This document shows, piece by piece, positions 43,001 to 53,212 of a stretch of DNA of 64,000 bases (the stretch's first letter is position 1; every line of letters begins with the position of its first letter). This stretch comes from Siderastrea siderea (Eukaryota > Cnidaria > Anthozoa > Scleractinia > Rhizangiidae). The notes below the pieces were generated by a model that saw only the letters and a list, made by a program, of their open reading frames with translations, was not told the DNA's origin and searched no databases. The stretch spans positions 32,293,186 to 32,357,185 of the forward strand of contig OZ034968.1 in NCBI GenBank assembly GCA_964030785.1, written 5' to 3'. Position numbers and translations under genes: made by a program.

Positions 43001-43078
43001 CTCACCACGCGTTCCCCGTACTAGCGCAATAGTAGAGCATCTAACCGGCTCTTCGGAGGGCAGGAAATCGACTCCCGT
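43001..43078 (+). repeat. tRNA-derived fragment
   Basis: AGTAGAGCATCTAACC (A-box-like) and AAATCGACTCCCG (B-box-like) at tRNA spacing, but no acceptor stem. Probably a SINE head or dead tRNA. Confidence 0.35.
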
Positions 43079-43486
43079 TTGGATGGATCGACTTAGAATT
43101 TTTCTGAGTAGTAAAACTGACTTTGAGAACGCGCAGTTCATTATTTCATTTCACAGAAGTTCGCACCCATTTCTTAGGTCTTCCAAGGTTAATTTGGATA
43201 ACCTATTTTGTCCTTTACAAGATGTAGTTTGTATTATCGATTTCGATGTTTTTGCTTTTACCACACTGACGTTGTTCTTGTTTCCCAGATTGCACTTTTC
43301 ACATGTTGGGCACTACCCTCGGACTTATAAAGGGAAGGGAGTAAGTGAAACACACCACCCGTAGGGTTTTCTTATAAATTTCCTTGCAAAGGACTTTTAT
43401 CAGCAACGTACCTGTTGTTTTCAATAGCAGTACGTATGTTTTAAATTCAAAAATCCAACTATATATAGTTGCATTTTTGAATTAAT

Positions 43487-43487
43487 G

Positions 43488-43518
<31 letters not shown>

Positions 43519-43543
43519 TAATAATAATAATAATAACAATAAT
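43487..43543. repeat. (ATA)n microsatellite
   Basis: Nearly pure ATA repeats directly before the exon-like piece at 43565. Confidence 0.9.
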
Positions 43544-43564
43544 GTGACTTTCCACTTTTTTCAG

Positions 43565-43780
43565 GGAAAAGTAGAAAATTCTGACAGCAAGTGGCAAAGC
43601 CGGTTTGTTTTGAGTAAAATCCAACGTGGCCGCTATTTTGGAGGACGTCACTGGGCCTCAACAGCCCATGTAGTTCATCCTGATAGAGTACATCACATGC
43701 CACCTATTAAAGATAAGACCTCCCGGAGTTTGTGGCATTGGCAGGTGTTAAAACAAGAAAATCTCCTTTACAAAATGCAG
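43565..43780 (+). CDS. Lone exon-like ORF, function unknown
   Basis: 216 nt, exactly 72 codons, bordered by an acceptor (TTCCACTTTTTTCAG) and a donor (ATGCAG|GTATGA), phase 0 on both sides. The protein starts GKVENSDSKWQSRF and has many Trp, His and Arg residues (GGRHWAST, SRSLWHWQVLKQENLLY). No family recognised and no partner exon found nearby. It could be part of a gene spanning the GPCR, or an exon relic. Confidence 0.45.
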
Positions 43781-44018
43781 GTATGACCTTTTTGGTTATT
43801 TGTACGTGTGTGTCTATCAAGCGAATGACGTCAGCAGATATTGCTATTGATTTGTCTTCAAAAAAGACTTGAAGCGACTTTTGCTTCTCTAACGTAACAA
43901 AGTGTACTAGCCTTGCATGTTAAAAAAATTTCCTGCGTATAGATTCTATTTCTGACGTCATCTGAGGCGGTTATGTCATCTTATCTTAACGTAAATACCT
44001 CTCAATAAAAGAAACTAG

Positions 44019-45047
44019 AAAAATTTAATAATAAGGCTGTCAAGCGAAGAGCAAGTAAAAATATTTCGCAACAGGGCAAGAAAAGCAAACAATAAACGAA
44101 AAGGAAGACAGCTAAAACATCTCATAAAATTCACCCTGGTTGAAACATCGAATTACATACTGCAACGGCTAACAAGACTAGCCAACTGGGTTGTTGGTTG
44201 GATTTTTAGCTTGCTATCTCTGATTGGAAATGGCTTCACACTCTTCTTAATCACCACAAGACGCCGACTCTTCACCGTACCCAACTGGTTCGTGCTCTCT
44301 CTGGCGGTCGCAGATTTCCTTTTCGTCTCGTGCTACTTTCCAGCATCGTTTTTCTGTAACTTGGTCTTCCATTGCAACCGTGAGCAGCGGATCATGGTGG
44401 CATCCATTTTCATGTATGCTTCCATCACAAATTTAGTCGCCATGACTATTGATCGGTACATCGCCATTGCTTATCCACTGAGGTGTGTTTCCTTGATGAC
44501 CAACAGACGCGCTTTGGCTATAATTTTATCAACATGGGTATCTTCAGCAGCCCTTGCAGTAATTCAGTACTTTATAGAGAGTACAGCATCGAAAAGCACG
44601 CGTTGGATTTTTGAAATAACGCGAATTGTGGCCATGGAAATAACACCAACTGTAGTGTTAGTCATTTCCACAGTTTGCATGTTAATGATAAGACGAAGGC
44701 ACCAGCGACAGGCTGCCATTCAAGTTTCTCAATTACTCTACAACAAATGGAAAGGACGAACAGGTTGTCACTTAAAACTGTCAAGAAAGAGAGAATTGTC
44801 ATCCGTTCAAGTGATATGTGTTGTCGTTTCCGTTTTCATTGCTTGTTATGCTGTGAATATTTCGCTGTCATTTTGCATTGGTCTTGAATTGTATGATCCC
44901 CCAAGGCCGGTTCGCGACCTTCTCGGCATCCTGTTAATTTTAAACTCATTAGTAAACCCTTTTGCCTACGCTTTCCTGAAAAGTGACATAAAAAGAGAGT
45001 GCAAGGTGCTCTTATGTCGGAAATTAGAAGGAGGCAAGGAAAAATAA
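44019..45047 (+). CDS. Class A GPCR, relative of 29729-30616, start codon not found
   Basis: Frame open from 44019 to the stop at 45045-45047. Seven hydrophobic segments: TM1 IGNGFTLFLI, TM2 LSLAVADFLFV, TM3 MTIDRYIAIAYPL (DRY), TM4 with a Trp (LSTWVSSAALAV), TM5 EITPTVVLVI, TM6 FIACYAVNISLS (no CWxP), TM7 NSLVNPFAYAFLK. The receptor part starts near 44187 (NWVVGWIFSL). No in-frame ATG lies between the upstream stop at 44016 and TM1; the sisters start with ATG just before TM1. Either the start lies in an upstream exon or it has been lost. Otherwise intact. Confidence 0.8.
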   Translation, partial: KNLIIRLSSEEQVKIFRNRARKANNKRKGRQLKHLIKFTLVETSNYILQRLTRLANWVVGWIFSLLSLIGNGFTLFLITTRRRLFTVPNWFVLSLAVADFLFVSCYFPASFFCNLVFHCNREQRIMVASIFMYASITNLVAMTIDRYIAIAYPLRCVSLMTNRRALAIILSTWVSSAALAVIQYFIESTASKSTRWIFEITRIVAMEITPTVVLVISTVCMLMIRRRHQRQAAIQVSQLLYNKWKGRTGCHLKLSRKRELSSVQVICVVVSVFIACYAVNISLSFCIGLELYDPPRPVRDLLGILLILNSLVNPFAYAFLKSDIKRECKVLLCRKLEGGKEK

Positions 45048-46537
45048 CTGTCAACTCAGTTTACACTCCAAGACGTGATAATTAAAAAGTGGAACGTGTT
45101 TTATCGCTGAGTTTATTTCCTTCTGCTTTAAATTACACCTTCAGTCTCTACCCTTCATATTTATTTATTATTATTTATTTATTTTTTTTGCTAATACGTA
45201 GACTTAATTTTATTATCAAGGGTGCAGTTCGGTTGAATAGTACGTTTTTGTTTTTAGCATTTTTCCTTTCTTATCTCTTTGATGTTGCATAAGTAGCCTC
45301 CCAGGTAGTGGGAAACCTCATGAATCTTAATGAAGAATCTTTCTTTTGATTTTTGGAATGGCTTTCAAGAAGAAATTGGAAGTGTGGTTGACAAATGTTT
45401 AGGAATATTTAGAAAATTACGATTTTTAAGGTGATTGGAAATAAAGGAAGCCTATAAACTAATGGATGGACATCAGAGCCGTCTGCTGACTAAAGTGATC
45501 TCGTGTGGTTGCGGTTTGAAAAAAGGTCGTGCTCTTTTGTTTCTTTTTTAATATTCTTGTATTTCAAAAGATTTGACCAGACTACACCATTTTATCTTAA
45601 ATCGAATAAAATTGTCTCAAGACCACTACTAAATGCAAATCATTGAAATTTGTTTTTGTAACTTTTTCCCGCTCAAAGAAGATGAATGTAAATTGGTTTT
45701 CACGAACCGCGGTGTCAAGTGTTTCCAAAAGGGAATAATTGTTCAATAAATTAATTTTTCAATAAATTTAAAGAGTATTCATAGCGTCATTACCACTATT
45801 GGATTGAGGTGATTCCAAAGTACTTAATCGTGTTGATATTGCAAATTCGAGCCAGCAAATTGAAAAAGGTTCACTGAAGACAAATCAAGTGAACACACAG
45901 CGATTTCTTTTAACACTCAACTTCCTTGTTCTGCCTCTTTGTTTCTGTTGAATACATAAAACATAAAATAAGCCTGAACAAATACAACAATTGAGGGTGT
46001 TGCTGCACTTAATCAGACTTTAATATTTTTCTTGACTTACACGGTTGTATTAATATCTCTCCCGAATCGAAACAATTGTTGTCTTTAAAACAAAAACTTT
46101 ATTTTCGAAAAATTTCCTATTGAAGTGACTGGCGGCATGACAGTAAGTTTAAAGCTTCACGATCGTGGATAGTTGGAAAAAACTGAACCGTGATAACCCT
46201 CTGACGTTTTTCAATCGCTTGAGTGTGTTTATTTCCTCGACAACACTTCTTTAAACAAAATTTCGCCTTGCAAACACTGTGGACAACGATTCTTTGAAAC
46301 TTTGAAATTTTGGACAACCAAAATACTAATTGATCCTGAAAGGCGTTGCAAAACGGCAGTACAAGGATATTACGGGACCTGTTTTGGCTCCTTGAGGTGA
46401 GAATCTCATTTTCTTTAGTATTCAAGATAAACAAGCATGGAGCTATTGGTGTCGTCTAAATCCAGTTTCTTCGCGCTTCCTAGGTCGACGTTTAAATAAC
46501 GTCAATTTTAGAAGCTTTCTACGTCGATATTACGAAG
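45048..46537. other. Spacer between two GPCR genes; no gene recognised
   Basis: AT-rich, with T-runs near 45145-45190. Nothing conserved seen. Confidence 0.4.
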
Positions 46538-46907
46538 ATGACCCCCAGTTACATGGCTATCGGGTGGATTCTAACTTCTACAGCAATCATTGGAAATGGA
46601 TTGGTTATTTTTCTCATTATGGCTACAAAACAACTGCAGACGTCAACAAACTGGTTTGTCCTGTCTCTCGCAGCGGCCGATTTCTCCTTTACCATCTTTT
46701 TCTTCCCTGTCGCGTACTTCTGTGAGACAACTTTCTTCTGTGACAACGAGCTTAGTGAGCTTCGTGGAATTTTGGCATGACAATTTGCAATCATCTCCAT
46801 CGCGAATCTTTGTGGAATGGCTGTGGACCGATATGTCGCTATTGTGACTCCGTTTAAGGACGGTGGCCCCTATTGCTAACGCGCACATTTTCTGCGCATC
46901 GCGCGTT

Positions 46908-46943
46908 CATACAGGAATCGCGCGATCGCGCGATTCCTGTATG
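46908..46943. repeat. Perfect 36-bp palindrome without spacer
   Basis: Centred on CGCGATCGCG; the arms read CATACAGGAATCGCGCGA and its complement, about 50 bp inside the left end of the TTAA element. Confidence 0.95.
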
Positions 46944-48290
46944 TGCAGTGGTGCGAAAATAAAATTTTAGGTGTATTGAGTTGTTGTTTTTGTATTTCGC
47001 TTCCGCTGTGGGAGTGTTGACCCGCAAATGGGGAACGGGAAACCATAAACGGAATGGTAGGTTAATGAAAGAATCCGGGCCGTCGAAGCGCCAGTGCTTG
47101 CACGACAAAAAACAAACATCGACACCGGCTTCCCAAAACAAGTGAAACAAGGAACGTAGCGCGGAAGGGACGAAGTTGACTTGGCGAAAAGGTGGACGAA
47201 CAGTGGATCTCGGCGTGTTAGCTGAACAGACTTGTTTTTCAGAGGATATCTGGAAAGCGACCTTCTGAAAAGACCACGAGAGCGTCAACCTTTCGGTTAA
47301 ATTCTCAAATCCTTCGCTTCCACTTCCACGGTAAAGAAAATTACCAATTTGATTGTGGATTTACATATTATAAGAATTGTTTAATTGAGAGACTTCCTAT
47401 GTTGAAAGTGATATTCTTAAAATGTTAAAGCAAATGATCGAATGGAATTGCTTCCGAGTAATTTTTTAAATCTTTGGAACAAAATAATACAGCAACTGAT
47501 CGCGAGTTAAATCACTTTGCCGAATAACACTTCGCAGGCGAAAAACTTGTGCCATTTTCCTCCATAATTTACATGTGCTTGGAAGCTTTCAAAAACCTTT
47601 TTTGGGTAATTTTTGCCGGTAAACTGCCAGATGCCGCCGGTAGCAATACTATTTATTTTAGCAAAGTTGTTTGATGGTTGACAGAACTTAACAGCCAGCA
47701 GGATGCATACGAATCAGTAAGAAATTCGTTTTTACATTGACAAATCTGTCAAGTCGCTACCGGCAGCAAGTTAAAATGGCATTATTAGAGCAACTGTAGT
47801 TTCACGAGTACTCTCCTTGAAGTTAATTAGCTTTCCAAAGAATGCTGGAAGAAGAGCTGCCCGTGAAAGTTGTGCTGAAGTCTTGTTTTTGAAGAAAAAT
47901 AGGTCAACTTCACCGTTTCCTCAGCGGTCCGCATTCTGTTTTTGCCTTTATGTTTTCCCATTGTCGTTTTTCATCTTTTGGCGAATAACGACTGAAATGT
48001 ACTGTATTTTAGGGGCCAATGAGTTGAGAAGAATCTTTACAAACCACAAATGCACTCCAGTGTATGAGTGTTTAGCGTGATCAGGATAAAAACGCAGAAC
48101 AATTAGTAGAAAAGTACGAAGTTTTATGATGGCATGGCCTTCCTCTCTCTCTTTTAGAATGCTTTTAAAACAGTGTTTCAAAATGAAAGTCGTAAAAAGA
48201 ACTGTCTAGAGGACAAATTTGAAGCAAACTACTTGTCTAGATTGAAACTGTGTCTCACCTAACGCGAAAACCGAAAGTTTCAGACACTTA

Positions 48291-48501
48291 GGCCCGGTTC
48301 AGACGCCGTACCTCTCATGTGCCGTACCAAGTAGTACACAGTTATTGGGCAGTGGAACGGTGTCCAAATCAGTTTTTTTCGACAGACTTCAATTACGCAA
48401 GGTAAAATCTCGGGGTAAGGCAAAGCGCGCCGCTTAATACAACCTTGGAGCAAAAATGTATTTGGTACGGCACATGAGAGGTACGGCGTCTGAACTGGGC
48501 C
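48291..48501. mobile_element. Harbinger-like MITE, copy 1 (nested)
   Basis: 211 bp, inverted ends GGCCCGGTTCAGACGCCGTA and reverse (with a mismatch), flanked by TTA at 48288-48290 and 48502-48504. GGSCC-type ends plus a 3-bp TWA target fit PIF/Harbinger MITEs. Second copy at 54550-54758. Confidence 0.82.
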
Positions 48502-50864
48502 TTACGAGCAGTATTGTATTTCAGATCTTTTGCAGTGAAATAATCACTCCTATTTTTAAGGTACTAACATGTTGTCATTTCCACAAGGGAAAGGAAACGT
48601 ATCTAAGGCTTACATCTGATGAAAAACCTTTCCATTTGTAATTTGTTCGTAAGAGATTAGAAAGAGTCAAAAGCGTAAACAAATTGTGAAGCAACTTCTT
48701 GAAAGAAAAACAAAAGCGGCACTTAACTGACCTGCCCGATAGTCTATGAAATATTAAAAGAAAACCCACCTCCTCTCGGTCTGGAAAAATGTCGATAGCT
48801 GTTATAAACTGCAGCAACCGATGGAATGAAATCAGGTTGACCTGCTGAAGTAGACGAGTAGCCGATTTTGATAACTCCACTGAGCGATCTAGCCGAATGA
48901 GAAGGAACAAATCGAAAACTTGACGAGAAATTTCAACTTTTGATTACAGCTAGATTAGTTCGCTTCAGAGCTACAGATTCCGATTTAGTGGCATTTCGTG
49001 TTTAATATTTGTCAAGATCCGAACACGATGAAAACCCAAAACAATAAGTTATATTTAGCTGCTGTAGATAAGCGACGTTTCTAGTTCATTCAAACAAACA
49101 GCCAAAAAGTCTGAGATGATTTGACATGCCTTGACAGTTAAATGACAGAATATTGAAACATTGTAAAAACCAAGGAACACGGCGCAAGAAGAAAATATTT
49201 CATGCAGACAGTTTGAAGCTCGAAAAAAATTAATAACAACAGTAGTGTGACTTTCGAGTTCGGATTGTTGTGAAGCAATTCGCGGGAAAATTTTGCTAAA
49301 ATTTGCGGCGTTGTGCAAACACTTTCGAAAGAACATCGCGCCCGAAACTAGCCCCGCAAAATTTTGGACCCGAAGAGTTTTCGGGTTTTTTCAGAAACGA
49401 ACACCAGCTTATTTATGGGAGCTACAGGGTTTGGCTAGCTAGCCTGGCTATATATATATAACAGGCTTGGTCTGACCCCACTGACAATTTGCAGTAGCCT
49501 TCTAGAACTTCCAAGCATGTAAACAGCAATCAAGATTCTCGCTGCACAACATTCATTGAACAATGAAATCGCCTAACGGCACTCCGTTATAGTATGTTCT
49601 TTGATAAGGCAATTGTAAAATCCCCATACAGTTGGCAGAGATAAAATCAATCGATGTTTTACGGGGATTTTGCTTTGCTGCATCCTTTCACCACGCGTCC
49701 GCTCCGCCTTCATCGATTCCCAGCATACATCACTTCGACTTACATTTTATTCCCCACCGGGGAGGAGAGCGTCAAGAAAATCGTCACTGATGGAAAACAT
49801 GTCGTGCGTGAGTTAGGAAAAAGTGAAGTTAACTTTTTAAAATGCACGGTTACCCCTAGTTTTTATGTAATCAATCAAAAGCAGGACAACTGTTCGGTAT
49901 TGTGAAATACTTTTTTCTCAGAAGAAAAACCGTCTGTCAAAAGTAATTTTACAAAACGTTCCAATCTACTGGGTCAAATAATGGCCCGCCAAGAACAGGA
50001 AATTCGCATATAGAATTCGGCAGCATGTTGAGAATTGTATCTTTGTTATTCATTACAAAGCACCTATCAGTTTAGACCTCTTCATCTCCTTCTTAAGTCA
50101 AATAATGGCTATCTTTTATTTGAAAAAGTTATTTTTCCTAATTTTTTAAAAATGCTCAATCAGCACTTTTTTTTACCATATTTGGGCCTAATTATCTCTG
50201 AAAAATGCACGGTAACCCCCCATTTTCTTTTTGGATTTTAACAGCCTTAGGTACGAGGAACAAATCCCACATGGGGACAAATAAGAAAAAATGCCTTCCT
50301 ATTAGGGGCCACCGTCCTTAAATACGTTAGATTCATGAGCTCAAACCGTGTGTTCTTTCTCATTGGAAGCGCCTGGGGTCTACCCCTTCTACTTTATTTA
50401 CCACCTAACTTATACATTCACTTTGCGGGCGCAAATGAAAAATTCAACTTCTTTTACAAGTCATCTCTGGGGTCCTTTTTGAGATATTGCCCTGTGTGTT
50501 TCTGTTATGTGGCACAGGACGGATTTTGATCATATCGAGAAGTCACTACCGGCAAACAGCGGTCGTCAATGCCCAGTTACGTTACAACCAACCAAATCTC
50601 AGAGCTGTCAGAGCGCAGTTTTCTGCAACTCTCATCAGTGTAGTAGTTGGACTTTTCATTTTGTTCTACATGATGGATGTGTTTGGTTCAGTTTGCTATT
50701 ATTTTGACGTCTGTGAACTGACTGAGGAGTTTCATTGCATAAGAAAGCTGCTGCTGATTGCAAATTCAGTGGCCAACCCTTTTCCTTATGCTTTTATAAA
50801 GAGAGATATCAAAAGAGAATATATGAAAATTTTTTGCTTCAAAAAACGAAATGATAAGAGTTAA

Positions 50865-53212
50865 GGGAACTTTAAAAAAGTACAAATGCAGGTTGACTTT
50901 AGCTATTTCTTGAAGAGAATATGATTAAAATTTGTAGTTGAAGTTTACCCAACACAGGCTGTGAATATACGAGATTTAAAAAGCTAATTCTTTGTTGGCA
51001 ACTTTGAAAAATTAATTATGCATACACTATAGTTTTATATTCGTTTTTCACGGCATAAAGTTAGCCTCTCAGCTTGAAATAAAACAAGGTTTCACAGCTT
51101 TGTTGGGGGGGGGGGGAGGCTAGCTGAACGAAATGCTTACCGCTGTTGTCGTTCAGCTACTGCCCCCACCCGACAAACCTTTGCCACCTTGTTTTGTTTC
51201 AAGCGGAGAGGCTGAGTTCACGTCGTGAAAAACAAATATAGCTTGGACCGATTTTTGAATAGGACGCTATAGTTTATGCATATTTTATGCAACATTAAAA
51301 ATATTCTTTAAACAATATCGTAAAATGAACAGCGCCACAGGAGGGCGATGTTTGGCGCTGGGCTTTCAATTGAGTAGTGTCTTTGGAATAACTAAAATCG
51401 GCTCAAACAGAATCAAGGTAGGCCGGTTAGGATAGAAAGATTTCTAACAGTCGGCAGAGAAAGATAACTCAGACGGTAAAATACGTAACAAAGTCGCTTC
51501 AAGTACACAGTAAATATCGATGAAACTGATCAAAACTAGTTTGCGCAGAATCCTGATCATTATTCGGGTGCTGTTTTTCGTATGATGACTGCCTGATTTT
51601 AGAACATGTGCAAATGGAGTAACGTCTATTAAATTAATAAATAATTAACATGTTTGTCTCGAAAATGTTCTCGGGTGTTTACGTTGTAAAGCGTAACAAG
51701 TGTATCTTTTTAGTTGGCTCAGACGAAATAACGTAACTCGATAAAGTGTATATTTGCAAGCGATTACCGACCTCAGTTTTATTGAACGCAGTCTAACAAA
51801 CCAGATGCGGTCTTTCACAACAGTGCTAATATCTGTCTTAATTGTTTTTTCATGGATCTTCAATGAAGCAGAAATCTTAGGGACGCTTTCGTTGAAGCGG
51901 TCTACACCAGACCACCTACACGCATCATGACGACAGTATTCCGTGACTCGATCTCCTTTTCATACTGAATACAAACAAAATTAGTGAAAACTTCGAAAAC
52001 TAAAGAATTTGACTTAAACTTAAAACAGTGTTCACTTTCTGTATTTGGGTAAAAGAACAGTTATATTTAGTATAACAATATGTTTTGTTTTGTTTTGGAC
52101 TGTTCAATTAGTGCTCCCTGACTTAATGTCCTAATTTTCTCGTGTGGAACGAGGCATGAAAACAGACGCTAAATTTTTGCGCAGTTCTAAGCCTTCTAAA
52201 AATTGGAAATGCTTTTTGTCATCGTGAATAGAAGTTAGACGACAGAGCATTCAATAATTCAGGCATGGTTTCAGGGTAGGAAAAAGGAAACGCAATATTT
52301 GCTTTGTTTGTTTCTTTGTCTTTTTTTTTTTTTTTCGAAAATACTAGTTTATATATTCTGTCCCGGCTTCATAAGGCACAAAACCATAACAATCAGTGCA
52401 GAACTAATTGTTAGCGTTTTTGAGCTTTGTGACAAACATTCTGGGTTTTTTTATTGAGAAGTTGATTGTTTGCCGTTGTTTGTTCTTGCTTCACAAGCAT
52501 CGCGACCAAAGAAGCCGAAATGGATTATCAGATGTGATTTTTAAATCGAGAAGGGAGGTAAGGTAAGTTACAGTTTTCTAGAGGAATAGGCTTTAATAAA
52601 ACTTAAATATCAGCATGGTTTTCGGTGTATCAGTAATTGTTTTGATGGCTGTCAAAGAATACTTTCAAATGTTTACTTCAATTTAGTATATCTCAGAATC
52701 AGCCGTTGTCGTAAAAGTTCAAGATATTCATTAAGACTGAGTTAAGCAAGGTGCAAAACTCAGTGTACATGTGTTTTATACTACAGGCTGTGGCCAGACG
52801 GAAAAACTGCCCATATTGCTGTCGAATTGGAAAATGCAAAACTTTCAACAAACTGTTAATGAAATAGAATTTCTTGACCTGGCTAAATAATAATTGTAAT
52901 AATAATTGCATCGTCCCATTCCAAGTTAGGTCAGATAATTACTTAGCTATTTCCCAAGGCATACGGGTCCTAAGTCGCCCGTAAATTCTGAACATCAAGG
53001 AAACAGTAAACTACAGTTTTGCAATTGAAAGAGATCTAGGTTTTTGTATATACGCGAAAAAAAAATCAACAAAAACGACTCAGTAGTGGGCGGGAATATG
53101 TTGTCGCTAGAACTGCGCAAAAACGTCTTTTTGAAATGAAAAATACGATAGATAACAAAGCGTAAGTCGAGCTAATAAGCACTATGCAAAGGAACAGTCC
53201 GTGCGCTTCACG
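50865..53212. other. No gene; contains an imperfect long inverted repeat
   Basis: 51017-51145 and 51146-51282 are imperfect reverse complements (CACTATAG...TTTTTCACG, GCCTCTCMGCTTGAAA, ACAAGGT) with a G-run / C-run pair, a probable MITE. The rest is AT-rich with no recognised coding sequence. Confidence 0.6.

Larger units (their letters stand above)
46858..50317. mobile_element. 3,460-bp nonautonomous element, TTAA target, 15-bp inverted ends
   Basis: Flanked by TTAA at 46854-46857 and 50318-50321. Inverted ends GGACGGTGGCCCCTA lie at 46858-46872 and, reversed, at 50303-50317. No transposase ORF is seen. Inside are a 36-bp perfect palindrome (46908-46943), the nested MITE at 48291-48501, and two direct copies of AAAATGCACGGT(T/A)ACCCC at about 49840 and 50203. 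TTAA targeting recalls piggyBac, but the end sequence differs from the CCC-type ends I know. I recall related sequence as abundant in coral genomes. Confidence 0.85.
46538..50864 (+). pseudogene. Class A GPCR pseudogene split by a TTAA-flanked element
   Basis: The first part starts at ATG 46538 (MTPSYMAIGWIL) and carries TM1 IIGNGLVIFLI, TM2 LSLAAADFSF and TM3 MAVDRYVAIVTPFK. It has an in-frame TGA at 46778-46780. It is cut at 46857 by a 3,460-bp insertion and resumes at 50318 with YVRFMSSNRVFF, TM4 and TM5. A frameshift near 50470-50480 moves the rest into another frame: PCVFLLCGTGRILIISR, QLRYNQPNLRAV, TM6, TM7 ANSVANPFPYAF, stop at 50862. So there are three lesions: a stop, an insertion and a frameshift. 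It shares QLRYNQP with 29729-30616 and is a dead paralogue. Confidence 0.88.

Noticed and set aside
46854..47288. 144-codon open frame on the minus strand inside the TTAA element
   Set aside because: It begins and ends within repeat sequence, runs through the palindrome, and shows no transposase motif.
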